Positions 52,929 through 63,316 of a stretch of DNA of 64,000 nucleotides are shown here, piece after piece. The position numbers and the translations under genes are program-made. The stretch spans positions 1-64,000 of the forward strand of contig NZ_PEBS01000026.1 in assembly GCF_002869965.1 (NCBI RefSeq). The letters run 5' to 3'. The notes beneath the pieces are model-generated. The model was not told where the DNA came from, did no database searches, and saw nothing but the letters and a program-made list of their open reading frames with translations. Source of the DNA: Janthinobacterium sp. ROICE36. GTDB lineage: Bacteria; Pseudomonadota; Gammaproteobacteria; Burkholderiales; Burkholderiaceae_D. How positions within the stretch are numbered: position 1 is the first letter of the stretch; the number at the start of each line of letters is the position of its first letter.

Positions 52929-54428
52929 TTAAGGCAACTTGCTGATGGCGACATGCTGCAGCAGGTCGGCAACCGAAGTTTGCATCGTGTCGGTGAACGG
53001 GGCTGGGTACAGACCCATCACGAGCACGGCGATGGCCAGCACAGCAAGCATGAAGAATTCACGTTTGTTGATATCGGTCAATTCGGCCACATGCTTGTTC
53101 TTGATCTTGCCGAACACCACGCGCTTGGCCATCCACAGCGAGTACGCCGCGCCCCAGATCAGTGCCGTTGCAGCCAGCAGACCAATCCAGAAGTTGTATT
53201 GCACCGCGCCCAGGATCACCATGAACTCGCCGACGAAGCCGGACGTGGCGGGCAAACCGCAGTTGGCCATCGAGAACAGCAAGAACAGGGCAGCAAATTT
53301 CGGCATGCGGTTCACGACGCCGCCGTAGTCGGCGATGTTGCGGGTATGCATGCGGTCATACAGCACGCCGATGCACAGGAACATCGCAGCGGAGATGAAG
53401 CCGTGCGAGACCATCTGCACGATACCGCCCTGCACCGAAATGTCGTTGAACATGAAGAAGCCGAGGGTCACAAAACCCATGTGCGCAATCGACGAATAGG
53501 CGACCAGTTTTTTCATGTCGGTTTGCACCAGGGCAACCAGACCGATGTAGATGACGGCGATCAGCGACAGGGCGATCATGAAGCCCGACAGGTAGTGGCT
53601 GGCGTCCGGCGTGATCGGCAGCGAAAAACGCAGGAAACCATACGCGCCCAGTTTCAGCATGATGGCGGCCAGCACGGCGGAACCACCGGTAGGCGCTTCC
53701 ACGTGAACGTCCGGCAACCACGTGTGGACAGGGAACATCGGCACTTTCACGGCAAACGCCATCAGGAAGGCCAGGAAGATGAAGATCTGTTCGTTCATCG
53801 TCAGCTTGAACGCATGCCAGGCCAGGATGTCGAAGCTACCCGTCACATTGCGCAGGTAGATGATGGCAACCAGGGTCAGCAGCGAACCGAAGAAGGTGTA
53901 CAGGAAGAACTTGAACGAGGCGTACACGCGGTTCGAGCCGCCCCAGATACCGATGATGATGAACATCGGGATCAGGGTTGCTTCAAAGAAGAAGTAGAAC
54001 AGCAAGCCGTCCAGCGCGCAGAACACGCCGATCATCAGGCCCGACAAGATCAGGAAGGCACCCATGTACTGGGCGATGCGCTTCTCGATCACTTGCCAGG
54101 CGGAAATGACGACGATGACCGTGATGAAGGCCGTCAGTGGAATGAACCACAGCGACAGGCCATCGATACCCAGCGAGTACCAGATATTGAAAGTTTCAAC
54201 CCACGGTGCTTTTTCGACGAATTGCATGCCGTGAGCGGCGTTGTCGAAATGCTGGATCAGCGGCAAGGTGCACAGCATGCTGAGCACGGCGCCAGCCAGC
54301 GACAGCCAGCGGGTAAAACCCGCTTTGCTGTCACGGCCGAGAGCCAGGACCAGGACGCCGCAAATGATCGGCACCCAGATCGACAGACTCAGGTAAGGAG
54401 GTAGTGTAGAAATCGTAGACTGCATCAT
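52929..54428 (-). CDS. nuoM: NADH-quinone oxidoreductase subunit M
   Basis: The 499-residue antiporter-like subunit has the conserved TM5 Glu region in LLFYFFFEATLIPMFIIIG and the PMFPVHTWLPDVHVEAPTGG loop before TM8, which holds proton-path residues. It is a normal length. It lies 29 bp after nuoL. Membrane arm of complex I, proton translocation. Confidence 0.95.
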   Translation of the reverse strand: MMQSTISTLPPYLSLSIWVPIICGVLVLALGRDSKAGFTRWLSLAGAVLSMLCTLPLIQHFDNAAHGMQFVEKAPWVETFNIWYSLGIDGLSLWFIPLTAFITVIVVISAWQVIEKRIAQYMGAFLILSGLMIGVFCALDGLLFYFFFEATLIPMFIIIGIWGGSNRVYASFKFFLYTFFGSLLTLVAIIYLRNVTGSFDILAWHAFKLTMNEQIFIFLAFLMAFAVKVPMFPVHTWLPDVHVEAPTGGSAVLAAIMLKLGAYGFLRFSLPITPDASHYLSGFMIALSLIAVIYIGLVALVQTDMKKLVAYSSIAHMGFVTLGFFMFNDISVQGGIVQMVSHGFISAAMFLCIGVLYDRMHTRNIADYGGVVNRMPKFAALFLLFSMANCGLPATSGFVGEFMVILGAVQYNFWIGLLAATALIWGAAYSLWMAKRVVFGKIKNKHVAELTDINKREFFMLAVLAIAVLVMGLYPAPFTDTMQTSVADLLQHVAISKLP

Positions 54429-54457
54429 GGTTCTCAGTATTCTTTTATCAGGTCAGC

Positions 54458-56542
54458 TTACTTAGCGGGCCAGAATGGCAGGAAATAGATCAGGAAGCCC
54501 AGCACGCCCAGGATCATCACGAATGCATAGTGATAGATGTAGCCGGTCTGCAAGCCTCGCGACAGCGAGGACAGCCAGGCGACGACCTTGGCGCTACCGT
54601 TGACCAGCAGGCCATCGATGAGCTTCTTGTCACCGAAGTTCCACAGGCCATTACCCAGCAAACGGGCACCGCCGGCGAACACGACTTCATTGAACTTGTC
54701 CAGGTAGTACTTGTTGTCCAGCAAGGTGTGGATCGCATGGAACTTGGCAAAGAACCAGGCCGGCACACGCGGGTTGACCATGTAGCAGTAGTAGGCTGCC
54801 ACCACGCCGGACAATGCCAGCCAGAACGGGGCCGTCGACAGGCCATGGATCGCCATCGCCATTGCGCCGTGGAATTCATGCGACAACTCTTCCATTGCTG
54901 GATGGTTTTCGCCGACGAAGATCACGCCCTTGAAGAAATCGCCATGCAGCATCGGGCCTATCGTCAGGTAGCCGATCAGCAGCGACGGGATCGCCAGCAT
55001 CACCAGCGGGAACCACACGACGAATGGGGATTCATGCGGCTTCTGGCCAGGTTCCAGACCGTGGTGCGCGTGGTCGTCTTCCTCTTCTTCATCGTGCGCG
55101 TCCGAATCATGCTTGGCCGCTGGCGCGTGATGGTCATCGTGGCCGTGCGCATGCGCCTGACCGAAACGTTCCTTGCCATGGAAGACGAGGAAATACATGC
55201 GGAACGAGTAGAAGGCGGTGACGAACACGCCAGCCAGTACGGCGAACTGGGCAAAGCCAGCGCCCCAGATATGCGTCGCTTCGACGGCTTCGATGATGCT
55301 GTCTTTCGAGTAGAAACCGGAGAACAGCGGCGTGCCGATCAGGGCCAGCGAACCGACCAGTGAGGTGATCCAGGTGATCGGCATGTACTTGCGCAGGCCA
55401 CCCATGTTGCGGATGTCCTGGTCATGGTGCATGCCGATGATGACGGAACCGGCGCCCAGGAACAGCAGTGCCTTGAAGAAGGCGTGCGTCATCAGGTGGA
55501 ACACGGCCACGGAGTACGCGGACGAGCCCAGCGCGACGGTCATGTAGCCCAGTTGCGACAGCGTCGAGTAAGCGACGACGCGTTTGATGTCGTTCTGGAT
55601 CATGCCCAAAAAGCCCATGAACAGCGCCGTGATGGAACCGATCACCAGGATGAAGGACAGTGCCGTGTCGGACAATTCGAACAGCGGCGACATGCGCGAC
55701 ACCATGAAGATACCGGCCGTCACCATCGTCGCGGCGTGTATCAGTGCCGAGATCGGGGTAGGACCTTCCATCGAATCAGGCAGCCATACGTGCAGCGGGA
55801 ACTGCGCCGATTTGCCCATCGCGCCGATGAACAGGCAGATGCAGGCAACGGTCAGCAGGGCCCAATCGGTGCCTGGCAGGGTCAGGGTGGACAAGGCTTC
55901 CTTCTTGGCGAAGATTTCCTGGTAGTCCAGCGACTGACCATAGGCCAGCAGCAGGCCGATGCCCAGGATGAAGCCGAAGTCGCCCACGCGGTTGACCAGG
56001 AAAGCCTTCATGTTGGCCACGATGGCCGTCGGACGCTGGTACCAGAAACCGATCAGCAGGTAAGAGACCAGGCCCACGGCTTCCCAACCGAAGAACAGTT
56101 GCAGGAAGTTGTTGGCCATGACCAGCATCAGCATCGAGAACGTGAACAGCGAGATGTAGGCGAAGAAGCGGTTGTAGCCTTCGTCATCCTTCATGTAGCC
56201 GATCGTGTAGATGTGCACCATCAGGGAGACGAAGGTGACCACGCACATCATCATCGCCGACAGCGAATCGATCTGGAAGCCCACTTCCATCTTCAGGCTG
56301 CCGATCGTCATCCAGTTATAGATCGTGCCATTGAATGTCGCGCCATCCATCACTGCCAGCAATGTCTGCATGGACAGGATGAACGCTATCAGTACGCCCA
56401 GGATCGTCGCGGTATGCGACGTCTTGCGTCCGACCAAATTACCCAGGAACTGGGTGCCAAGCAAGCCTGCAATCGCGGCACCGGCCAGCGGCGCCAGCGG
56501 TACGGCAAGAAGGAGGTTAGGGTTGAGGAGTTGCCCCGCCAT
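54458..56542 (-). CDS. nuoL: NADH-quinone oxidoreductase subunit L, with His/acidic-rich loop
   Basis: The 694-residue distal antiporter-like subunit shows the expected GKSAQFPLHVWLPDSMEGPT block and the long C-terminal lateral helix region. Unusual for NuoL, a hydrophilic loop at about residues 453-505 has roughly a dozen His with many Asp/Glu (HAHGHDDHH, DAHDEEEEDDHAHHG). The E. coli protein is shorter (about 613 residues), which the loop partly explains. The frame is intact through the loop. Confidence 0.94.
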   Translation of the reverse strand: MAGQLLNPNLLLAVPLAPLAGAAIAGLLGTQFLGNLVGRKTSHTATILGVLIAFILSMQTLLAVMDGATFNGTIYNWMTIGSLKMEVGFQIDSLSAMMMCVVTFVSLMVHIYTIGYMKDDEGYNRFFAYISLFTFSMLMLVMANNFLQLFFGWEAVGLVSYLLIGFWYQRPTAIVANMKAFLVNRVGDFGFILGIGLLLAYGQSLDYQEIFAKKEALSTLTLPGTDWALLTVACICLFIGAMGKSAQFPLHVWLPDSMEGPTPISALIHAATMVTAGIFMVSRMSPLFELSDTALSFILVIGSITALFMGFLGMIQNDIKRVVAYSTLSQLGYMTVALGSSAYSVAVFHLMTHAFFKALLFLGAGSVIIGMHHDQDIRNMGGLRKYMPITWITSLVGSLALIGTPLFSGFYSKDSIIEAVEATHIWGAGFAQFAVLAGVFVTAFYSFRMYFLVFHGKERFGQAHAHGHDDHHAPAAKHDSDAHDEEEEDDHAHHGLEPGQKPHESPFVVWFPLVMLAIPSLLIGYLTIGPMLHGDFFKGVIFVGENHPAMEELSHEFHGAMAMAIHGLSTAPFWLALSGVVAAYYCYMVNPRVPAWFFAKFHAIHTLLDNKYYLDKFNEVVFAGGARLLGNGLWNFGDKKLIDGLLVNGSAKVVAWLSSLSRGLQTGYIYHYAFVMILGVLGFLIYFLPFWPAK

Positions 56543-56588
56543 GATGAACCTTAATCGTTATTATTCGAGAGATCGAGTCTGAAAAACA

Positions 56589-56897
56589 TCAGCCTTTGAG
56601 GCTGTCCAGGTCTTCGACGTTGATGGTATCCAGATTGCGGAACATCACCACCAGAATAGCCAGACCGATAGCCGACTCAGCGGCGGCAACCGTCAGGATG
56701 AAGAAAACGAAGATCTGACCGGCCGCGTCGCCCATGAAATGGGAGAACGCGATGAAATTCATATTCACCGCCAGCAGCATCAATTCGATTGCCATCAGCA
56801 ATACGATGATGTTCTTGCGGTTCAGGAAAATACCGACGATCGAGATTGCGAACAGGATCGCGCCCAGGACCAGAAAATGTGTGAGCGATAATGTCAT
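56589..56897 (-). CDS. nuoK: NADH-quinone oxidoreductase subunit K
   Basis: The 102-residue, three-helix subunit has the conserved membrane glutamates in [16 protein letters not shown] and [13 protein letters not shown]. It belongs to the E-channel of complex I. Its ATG overlaps the nuoJ stop (ATGA). Confidence 0.95.
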   Translation of the reverse strand: MTLSLTHFLVLGAILFAISIVGIFLNRKNIIVLLMAIELMLLAVNMNFIAFSHFMGDAAGQIFVFFILTVAAAESAIGLAILVVMFRNLDTINVEDLDSLKG

Positions 56898-57526
56898 GGT
56901 GCCTCCTTAACTTCCGGCTCAGCCGCAGGACGCTCGACAACCGCGTCCATCTTGATGATCTTCAGGCGGTCGTTGCGTTTGACGCGTACCGCATCGCCCG
57001 GAGCAAAATGCTTGGTGTCCTTGCGTTTGCGCAAAGTCAGTGCAACTGCGGCAACGATGGCCACCAGCAGCACGACGGCAGCGATCTCGAAGGCGAACAC
57101 ATATTTCGTGTAGATCAGCAGGCCCAGTTCCTTGGTGCCGCCCAGGTTGACGTTCACCGGAGCAATGCTAGGCGCAAAGTTGCGGAAACCGTGCCACAGC
57201 ACAGCGGCCATTTCCAGCACGATGATCACGCCCACCGTCACCGATAAAGGCAGGTAGCCCCAGAAGCCTACACGCATGCGGTCGATATTGATATCGAGCA
57301 TCATGACCACGAAAAGGAACAGCACCATCACGGCGCCGACATACACCAATACCAGCACGATGGCCAGGAATTCAGCTTGCAGCAGCATCCAGATGCCTGC
57401 GGCGGAAAAGAAGGACAGCACCAGGAACAGTACTGCGTGGACCGGATTACGGGCCGTGATGACGCGCGTCGCTGCCAGAATCAAGATCAGCGCGAAGGCG
57501 TAAAACAAAATTGTTTTAAAGTCCAT
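56894..57526 (-). CDS. nuoJ: NADH-quinone oxidoreductase subunit J
   Basis: The 210-residue membrane subunit has five helices and the [19 protein letters not shown] core with the conserved TM3 region. ATG 57524-57526 ([11 protein letters not shown]) is the start; codons upstream fall in the hairpin spacer. The charged C-terminal tail ([15 protein letters not shown]) is longer than in E. coli NuoJ. Confidence 0.94.
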   Translation of the reverse strand: MDFKTILFYAFALILILAATRVITARNPVHAVLFLVLSFFSAAGIWMLLQAEFLAIVLVLVYVGAVMVLFLFVVMMLDINIDRMRVGFWGYLPLSVTVGVIIVLEMAAVLWHGFRNFAPSIAPVNVNLGGTKELGLLIYTKYVFAFEIAAVVLLVAIVAAVALTLRKRKDTKHFAPGDAVRVKRNDRLKIIKMDAVVERPAAEPEVKEAP

Positions 57527-57561
57527 AAAAAACCCAATAGACGTACAGATGAACGAGGGGC

Positions 57562-57586
57562 GCGCCGCAGCCATGGGCTGCGGCGC
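57562..57586. other. Perfect GC-rich hairpin in the nuoI-nuoJ spacer
   Basis: GCGCCGCAGCC (57562-57572) and GGCTGCGGCGC (57576-57586) form an 11-bp stem with a 3-base loop. There is no U-tract, so termination is unlikely. It lies in the 65-bp gap between nuoI and nuoJ. Confidence 0.7.
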
Positions 57587-57591
57587 ATCCA

Positions 57592-58080
57592 TCAGCGATA
57601 AGGTGCGTCGGCGGCGCGCGCAGCGGCGATGTCATTTTCATAACGATCACCTACGGCCAGCAACATCTCTTTCGTGTAATACAAATCCCCGCGTTTCTCG
57701 CCGTGGTATTCCAGGATTTGCGTCTCGACGATCGAATCGACCGGGCAGGACTCTTCGCAGAAACCGCAGAAGATGCACTTGGTCAAGTCAATATCGTAAC
57801 GCGTGGTGCGGCGCGAGCCGTCGTCACGCTGTTCCGATTCGATCGTGATGGCCATCGCCGGGCAAACCGCTTCGCACAGTTTGCAGGCGATGCAACGTTC
57901 CTCGCCGTTCGGGTAGCGGCGCAGCGCGTGCAAGCCACGGAAACGCGGCGAGATCGGTGTCTTCTCTTCCGGGAATTGCACCGTGATCTTGCGCGAAAAC
58001 ATGTACTTGCCTGTCAACGCCATGCCCTTGATCAGCTCGCCTAACAAGAGGCTGCTGAAGAAATCTTTTACCTTATCCAT
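57592..58080 (-). CDS. nuoI: NADH-quinone oxidoreductase subunit I
   Basis: The 162-residue protein carries the two 4Fe-4S ferredoxin motifs that bind clusters N6a and N6b: [12 protein letters not shown] and [12 protein letters not shown], with all eight Cys. It passes electrons through the peripheral arm to NuoB. ATG 58078-58080 ([10 protein letters not shown]) is the start by family length. Confidence 0.95.
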   Translation of the reverse strand: MDKVKDFFSSLLLGELIKGMALTGKYMFSRKITVQFPEEKTPISPRFRGLHALRRYPNGEERCIACKLCEAVCPAMAITIESEQRDDGSRRTTRYDIDLTKCIFCGFCEESCPVDSIVETQILEYHGEKRGDLYYTKEMLLAVGDRYENDIAAARAADAPYR

Positions 58081-58094
58081 TCGTATGCACTCTC

Positions 58095-59177
58095 TTACTT
58101 CCAAATATTCCAGGATGTCTGCATCCAGGCAGCGACGAAGACCAGGTAGACCAGCGTCAACGGGATAAACACTTTCCAGCCGAGGCGCATGATCTGGTCA
58201 TAACGGTAACGTGGGAAAGTACCGCGTACCCAGATGAACACCGAGACGATGAAGAAGGTTTTTGCGAACAGCCAGAAGAAGCCGCCGAAACCACCCCAGA
58301 ACTCAAGGAAAGCAAACGGTGCGGACCAGCCACCGAGGAACATGATCGAAGCCAGCGCGCCGATCAGTATCATGTTGGCGTATTCGGCCAGCATGAACAT
58401 GGCGTAGGCCATGCCCGAGTACTCGACCATGTGGCCGGCGACGATTTCCGACTCGCCTTCGACGACGTCGAACGGGTGACGGTTGGCTTCAGCCAGGCCC
58501 GACACCAGGTAGATGACGAACATCGGCAGCAGCGGCAGCCAGTTCCACGACATGAAGTTCACGCCCTTGTCGGCGAAGTAGCCGATTTGCTGGCCGCCAA
58601 CGATGTCGATGAAGTTCAGGCTGCCCGAGACCATCAGCACGATGACCATCACGAAGCCCATCGGGATTTCATACGAAATCATCTGTGCCGACGCGCGCAT
58701 GGCGCCCATGAACGAATACTTCGAGTTCGAGGCCCAGCCGGCGATGATGATGCCGTAGACTTCCATCGAGGTAATCGCCAGCAGCAGCAGCAAGCCCGCG
58801 TTGACGTTGGCCAGCACGGCTTGCGGACCGAACGGCACGACCGACCAGGCGGCCAGGGCCGGCATGATGGTCATAATCGGGCCGATCACGAACAGGCCCT
58901 TGGCGGCCTTGGCCGGGATGATGATCTCTTTGAACAAGAGTTTCAATGCATCGGCGATCGGCTGCAGCAAGCCCAAGGGGCCGACGCGGTTCGGGCCGAC
59001 GCGGATCTGGATCCAGCCGATCAGCTTGCGCTCCCACAAGGTGGCGTAAGCAACCAGGCCCATAAGCGGCAACAGCACGCACAGGATCTTGATCAGGGTC
59101 CAGAAGAACGGCCAGGAGCCGCCCAGCAAATCCTGACCGCTGCTGTTGATGACGTTTACAAATTCAGGCAGAGCCAT
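58095..59177 (-). CDS. nuoH: NADH-quinone oxidoreductase subunit H
   Basis: The 360-residue, eight-helix subunit lines the quinone cavity. It shows [19 protein letters not shown] and the [17 protein letters not shown] loop with the conserved acidic residues of the E-channel. Its ATG overlaps the nuoG stop by one base (TGATG). Confidence 0.95.
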   Translation of the reverse strand: MALPEFVNVINSSGQDLLGGSWPFFWTLIKILCVLLPLMGLVAYATLWERKLIGWIQIRVGPNRVGPLGLLQPIADALKLLFKEIIIPAKAAKGLFVIGPIMTIMPALAAWSVVPFGPQAVLANVNAGLLLLLAITSMEVYGIIIAGWASNSKYSFMGAMRASAQMISYEIPMGFVMVIVLMVSGSLNFIDIVGGQQIGYFADKGVNFMSWNWLPLLPMFVIYLVSGLAEANRHPFDVVEGESEIVAGHMVEYSGMAYAMFMLAEYANMILIGALASIMFLGGWSAPFAFLEFWGGFGGFFWLFAKTFFIVSVFIWVRGTFPRYRYDQIMRLGWKVFIPLTLVYLVFVAAWMQTSWNIWK

Positions 59178-61510
59178 CAGATTTTCCCCTCTGCTGTTTC
59201 AACTGTGATGTCACCGAACATGCCGCCCAGGCTAGCCGTCGAGGCATGCGCCGCCGACACTTTGACCACATTGGCTGGCAAGCCGGCATGAATTGCCGCC
59301 ACCAGGATGGCGCTGCCGGAGCCTTGCGCCACTTTGACCTTGTCGCCCGCCTTGATGCCCAGCTTGTCAGCCAGCGCCAGGGACAGGTGCGCTTGCGGCG
59401 CGGCGCCATCGACCGTGCGTTGCAAAGGTTCGGAGCGGCGCACCAGCGCGTCGGCGAAGTAGATCGGCACGTCGGCGATGCGTTGCAGCGCAGGCGAGGC
59501 CGGTGCGTAGCTTGCCGCTTCCGGTGCATTTTTCGCGATGTTGCTCAGCTGTGCCGACAGATCGGTCACGCCAGCGCCAAACGCTTCGTCGCGGATCGCT
59601 TCCGAGGTGTCGTAGTCGAAACCGGCCAGGCCCAGGATGTTGCCCAGGACACGCAGCACTTTCCAGGCTGGGCGGGTTTCCGCCAGCGGTTTCACGGTGC
59701 CGTTGAAACTTTGCACGCGGCCTTCGCAATTGACGAAGGTACCCGAGGTTTCAGCAAACGGAGCGATCGGCAGCAAGACATCGGCGTAATCCATGCCGTG
59801 TTTGAAGGCCGACATCGCCACGACCATCTCGGCGCCATCCAGGGCGGCGCGGGCCGCTTGTGGATTAGCGGCATCGAATTCCGGCTCGGCATGCAGCAGC
59901 ACGTAAGCTTTTTTCGGCACAGCAAAGGCAGCTTGCACATTGGCGCGCGGCTTGGCGACCAGGTGCGCGCCTACCGTGTTGGCCGCTTCCGTCAGGTAAC
60001 CGAGCTTGGCGCCCGTCTGTTCGGCGATCCATTGCGCGGCAGCATGCAGTTGCGATGCTTGCGGGTGTTGCGTTGCCGCATTACCCAGCAGCACGGCACC
60101 ATGGTCGCCGGCCATCAGGCTGGCGGCGATGGCGACAGCCACGTCCGAAGCAACAATCGCTTCAAAACCGTTTGGCGCGGCGATTTCTTTCGCTTTGGCA
60201 ACAGCAACGAGCACTTCCGACAAGGCCGCCAGCCAATCACTCGGCGCAACGATCATCTTGTTGGCGATGCTGATCAATTGATCATCGTCGGAGGCGTGCA
60301 GGATAGACAGCTTGGCGCCGCCCTTGACGGACGCGCGCAAACGCGTGGCCAGCAATGGATGATCCTTGCGCAGGAACGAGCCGATGACGAAGGCGCGCTT
60401 GATCTGGCCAAATTCGTTGATCGGCATGCCCAGCCATGGTTTCACACTTGCGTCGAGCGCGAAGTCGGTCTGGCGCAGGCGGAAGTCGACGTTCTCGGAA
60501 CCGAGACCGTGGGCCACTTTTTGCAGCAGTACCAGCTCTTCGACGGTCGAATGCGGCGTTGCCAGCGCGGCGATGGCATCAGCGCCATGCTCGTGCTTGA
60601 TATTTTTCAAACCGTGCGCCACGTATTCCAGCGCCGTCTGCCAATCGACTTCTTTCCACTCGTTGCCTTGTTTCAGCATCGGGGAAGTCAGGCGTTCGGC
60701 GCTGTCCAGCGCTTCGTACGAGAAACGGTCCTTGTCCGAGATCCAGCACTCGTTGACGGCTTCATTTTCCAGCGGCAATACGCGTTTGACCTTGCCAGCT
60801 TTCACTTGCACGATCAGGTTCGCGCCCAGGCCGTCATGCGGGCTGACCGATTTGCGGCGCGACAGTTCCCACGTACGGGCGCTGTAGCGGAACGGCTTCG
60901 AGGTCAGTGCGCCGACCGGGCACAGGTCGATCATGTTGCCCGACAGTTCGGAGTCGACCGTCTGGCCCACAAACGAGACGATTTCCGAGTGTTCGCCGCG
61001 GCCTATCATGCCCAGCTCCATCACGCCGGCCACTTCCTGGCCAAAGCGCACGCAGCGGGTGCACTGGATGCAGCGCGACATTTCCTGCATGGAAACCAGC
61101 GGACCGGCTTCCTTCGGCTGCACGACGCGCTTGTCTTCCTTGTAGCGCGATTCGCTCTTGCCGTAGCCCACAGCCAAGTCTTGCAACTGGCATTCGCCGC
61201 CCTGATCGCAGATCGGGCAATCGAGCGGGTGGTTAATCAGCAAGAATTCCATCACCGACTTTTGCGCCTGCACAGCCTTATCGCTGGCGGAGCGCACGAT
61301 CATGCCGGCACTGACCGGGGTCGCACAAGCGGGCAAAGGCTTGGGCGCCTTTTCCACTTCGACCAGGCACATGCGGCAGTTCGCTGCGATCGACAATTTC
61401 TTGTGATAGCAGAAGTGCGGAATGTAGGTTCCCAATTTGTTGGCGGCGTCCATCACCATGCTACCAGCAGGGACTTCGACTTTTTTGCCGTCTATTTCGA
61501 TTTCAACCAT
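59177..61510 (-). CDS. nuoG: NADH-quinone oxidoreductase subunit G
   Basis: The 777-residue subunit binds N1b, N4, N5 and related clusters: [28 protein letters not shown], and [17 protein letters not shown] plus [13 protein letters not shown]. The molybdopterin-oxidoreductase-like C-terminal domain follows (about 220-690). I do not see the complete extra N7 motif of E. coli but did not check every residue. It follows nuoF by 22 bp. Confidence 0.95.
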   Translation of the reverse strand: MVEIEIDGKKVEVPAGSMVMDAANKLGTYIPHFCYHKKLSIAANCRMCLVEVEKAPKPLPACATPVSAGMIVRSASDKAVQAQKSVMEFLLINHPLDCPICDQGGECQLQDLAVGYGKSESRYKEDKRVVQPKEAGPLVSMQEMSRCIQCTRCVRFGQEVAGVMELGMIGRGEHSEIVSFVGQTVDSELSGNMIDLCPVGALTSKPFRYSARTWELSRRKSVSPHDGLGANLIVQVKAGKVKRVLPLENEAVNECWISDKDRFSYEALDSAERLTSPMLKQGNEWKEVDWQTALEYVAHGLKNIKHEHGADAIAALATPHSTVEELVLLQKVAHGLGSENVDFRLRQTDFALDASVKPWLGMPINEFGQIKRAFVIGSFLRKDHPLLATRLRASVKGGAKLSILHASDDDQLISIANKMIVAPSDWLAALSEVLVAVAKAKEIAAPNGFEAIVASDVAVAIAASLMAGDHGAVLLGNAATQHPQASQLHAAAQWIAEQTGAKLGYLTEAANTVGAHLVAKPRANVQAAFAVPKKAYVLLHAEPEFDAANPQAARAALDGAEMVVAMSAFKHGMDYADVLLPIAPFAETSGTFVNCEGRVQSFNGTVKPLAETRPAWKVLRVLGNILGLAGFDYDTSEAIRDEAFGAGVTDLSAQLSNIAKNAPEAASYAPASPALQRIADVPIYFADALVRRSEPLQRTVDGAAPQAHLSLALADKLGIKAGDKVKVAQGSGSAILVAAIHAGLPANVVKVSAAHASTASLGGMFGDITVETAEGKI

Positions 61511-61532
61511 GGTGATCGTTACCTGACGCAGC

Positions 61533-62828
61533 TTAGATATATGCGGGCACTAAGCAATGCTTGTGCTCGATATGATATTCAAATTCTTCACGGAAATTCT
61601 TAATGAAGGCCCGTACCGGCATGGCAGCCGCATCGCCCAGCGCGCAAATAGTGCGGCCCTGGATGTTGTCGGCGATCGAGTTGAGCATGTCCAGGTCGTC
61701 TGGACGACCCTGCCCCTGCTCGATGCGGTGCACCATGCGGTACATCCAGCCTGTGCCTTCACGGCAAGGCGTACACTGGCCGCACGATTCTTCAAAATAG
61801 AAGTAGGACAGGCGCTCCAGCGCCTTCACCATGCAGCGTGTTTCGTCCATCACGATGATGGCGCCCGAACCCAACATCGAACCGGCTTTCGCGATCGAGT
61901 CATAGTCCAGGTCGGTCTGCATCATGATGTCGCCGCGGATCACCGGCGCGGACGAGCCGCCAGGGATCACGGCCTTGATCTTTTTGCCACCGCGCATGCC
62001 ACCTGCCAGTTCCAGCAGTGTGGCGAACGGCGTGCCGAGCGGCACTTCGTAGTTGCCCGGCAATTCCACGTCGCCCGAGATCGAGAAGATCTTCGAACCG
62101 CCATTGTTCGGCTTGCCCATCGCCAGGTATTTCTCTGGACCAATGTTCAGCACGAAGGGCACGGCCGCGAAGGTTTCCGTGTTGTTGATCGTCGTCGGCT
62201 TGCCGTACAGGCCAAACGAGGCAGGGAAAGGCGGCTTGAAGCGCGGCTGGCCTTTCTTGCCTTCCAGGGACTCCAGCAGGGCCGTTTCTTCGCCGCAGAT
62301 GTAGGCGCCATAACCATGGTGCGCATGCAACTGGAACGAGAACTCGCTGCCCATGATCTTGTCGCCCAGGAAACCGGCGGCACGCGCCTCTTCCAGCGCT
62401 TCTTCGAAACGGGCGTACTCGGCCCAGATTTCGCCGTGGATATAGTTGTAGCCGACGGTGATGCCCATCGCATAAGCGCCAATGGCCATGCCTTCGATCA
62501 GGGCATGGGGATTGTAACGAATGATGTCGCGGTCCTTGAAGGTGCCCGGTTCGCCTTCATCTGTATTGCAGACGAGGTATTTTTGACCCGGGAACTGGCG
62601 CGGCATGAAGCTCCACTTCAAGCCGGTAGGAAAACCCGCGCCGCCACGGCCGCGCAAGGACGACGCCTTGAGGTCGGCGATGATCTGCTCCGGCGTGATT
62701 TTCTCTTCCAGGATACGCCGCAGGGCGCTATAGCCGCCGCGGTTCACATAATCTTGCAAATGCCAGTTCTTGCCATCCAGATCCTTCAGGATCAATGGAT
62801 CGATATGGCGGTTGTGGAGTGACGTCAT
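61533..62828 (-). CDS. nuoF: NADH-quinone oxidoreductase subunit F
   Basis: The 431-residue NADH-binding subunit has the glycine-rich [16 protein letters not shown] loop (NADH), the FMN region [14 protein letters not shown], and the N3 cluster ligands in [12 protein letters not shown] plus a later Cys ([12 protein letters not shown]). NADH is oxidised here and electrons pass to FMN. ATG 62826-62828 overlaps the nuoE stop (ATGA). Confidence 0.96.
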   Translation of the reverse strand: MTSLHNRHIDPLILKDLDGKNWHLQDYVNRGGYSALRRILEEKITPEQIIADLKASSLRGRGGAGFPTGLKWSFMPRQFPGQKYLVCNTDEGEPGTFKDRDIIRYNPHALIEGMAIGAYAMGITVGYNYIHGEIWAEYARFEEALEEARAAGFLGDKIMGSEFSFQLHAHHGYGAYICGEETALLESLEGKKGQPRFKPPFPASFGLYGKPTTINNTETFAAVPFVLNIGPEKYLAMGKPNNGGSKIFSISGDVELPGNYEVPLGTPFATLLELAGGMRGGKKIKAVIPGGSSAPVIRGDIMMQTDLDYDSIAKAGSMLGSGAIIVMDETRCMVKALERLSYFYFEESCGQCTPCREGTGWMYRMVHRIEQGQGRPDDLDMLNSIADNIQGRTICALGDAAAMPVRAFIKNFREEFEYHIEHKHCLVPAYI

Positions 62829-63304
62829 TTCTTGAGTTCCTCCAGCATGGCGTCGATTTTCTCGTTCGACATCCAGCTGCACATGGTTTTATTACTGACC
62901 AGCAAGACAGGCGCATCGCCGCAAGCACCCATGCACTCGCCTTCAACCAGGGTGAACTGGCCATCGGCGGTGGTTTCGCGGAAATCAATACCCAGTTTCT
63001 GCTTCAGGTAGTCTGCAGCGCGCACACCGCCCGACAGGGCGCATGGCAGGTTGGTGCACACGGTGATCTTGTGCTTGCCCACGGGCTTGACGTTGTACAT
63101 ATTGTAGAACGTGGCCACTTCCTGCACGGCAATCGCCGGCATGCCGATGTAATCGGCCAGTTCCTTCATGGTTTCCGGCGCCAGCCAGCCCAGCTCATCC
63201 TGGGCATGGGCCAGCGCGGCCATCACGGCCGACTGACGCTGGTCGGCCGGGTACTTGGCCAGCTCGCGGTCAATTTTCTTATAGCATTGCTCTGATAACA
63301 ACAT
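62825..63304 (-). CDS. nuoE: NADH-quinone oxidoreductase subunit E
   Basis: The 159-residue thioredoxin-fold subunit binds the 2Fe-2S cluster N1a through the Cys in [12 protein letters not shown] and [11 protein letters not shown]. It works with NuoF at the NADH end. It lies 12 bp after nuoD and overlaps nuoF by 4 bp. Confidence 0.95.
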   Translation of the reverse strand: MLLSEQCYKKIDRELAKYPADQRQSAVMAALAHAQDELGWLAPETMKELADYIGMPAIAVQEVATFYNMYNVKPVGKHKITVCTNLPCALSGGVRAADYLKQKLGIDFRETTADGQFTLVEGECMGACGDAPVLLVSNKTMCSWMSNEKIDAMLEELKK

Positions 63305-63316
63305 ACTTTTTGCCTC

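Noticed and set aside
59246..61603. Long plus-strand open frame (785 codons) opposite nuoG
   Set aside because: It is a shadow of nuoG, which has all its cluster motifs on the minus strand. The plus-strand product has no recognisable domain.
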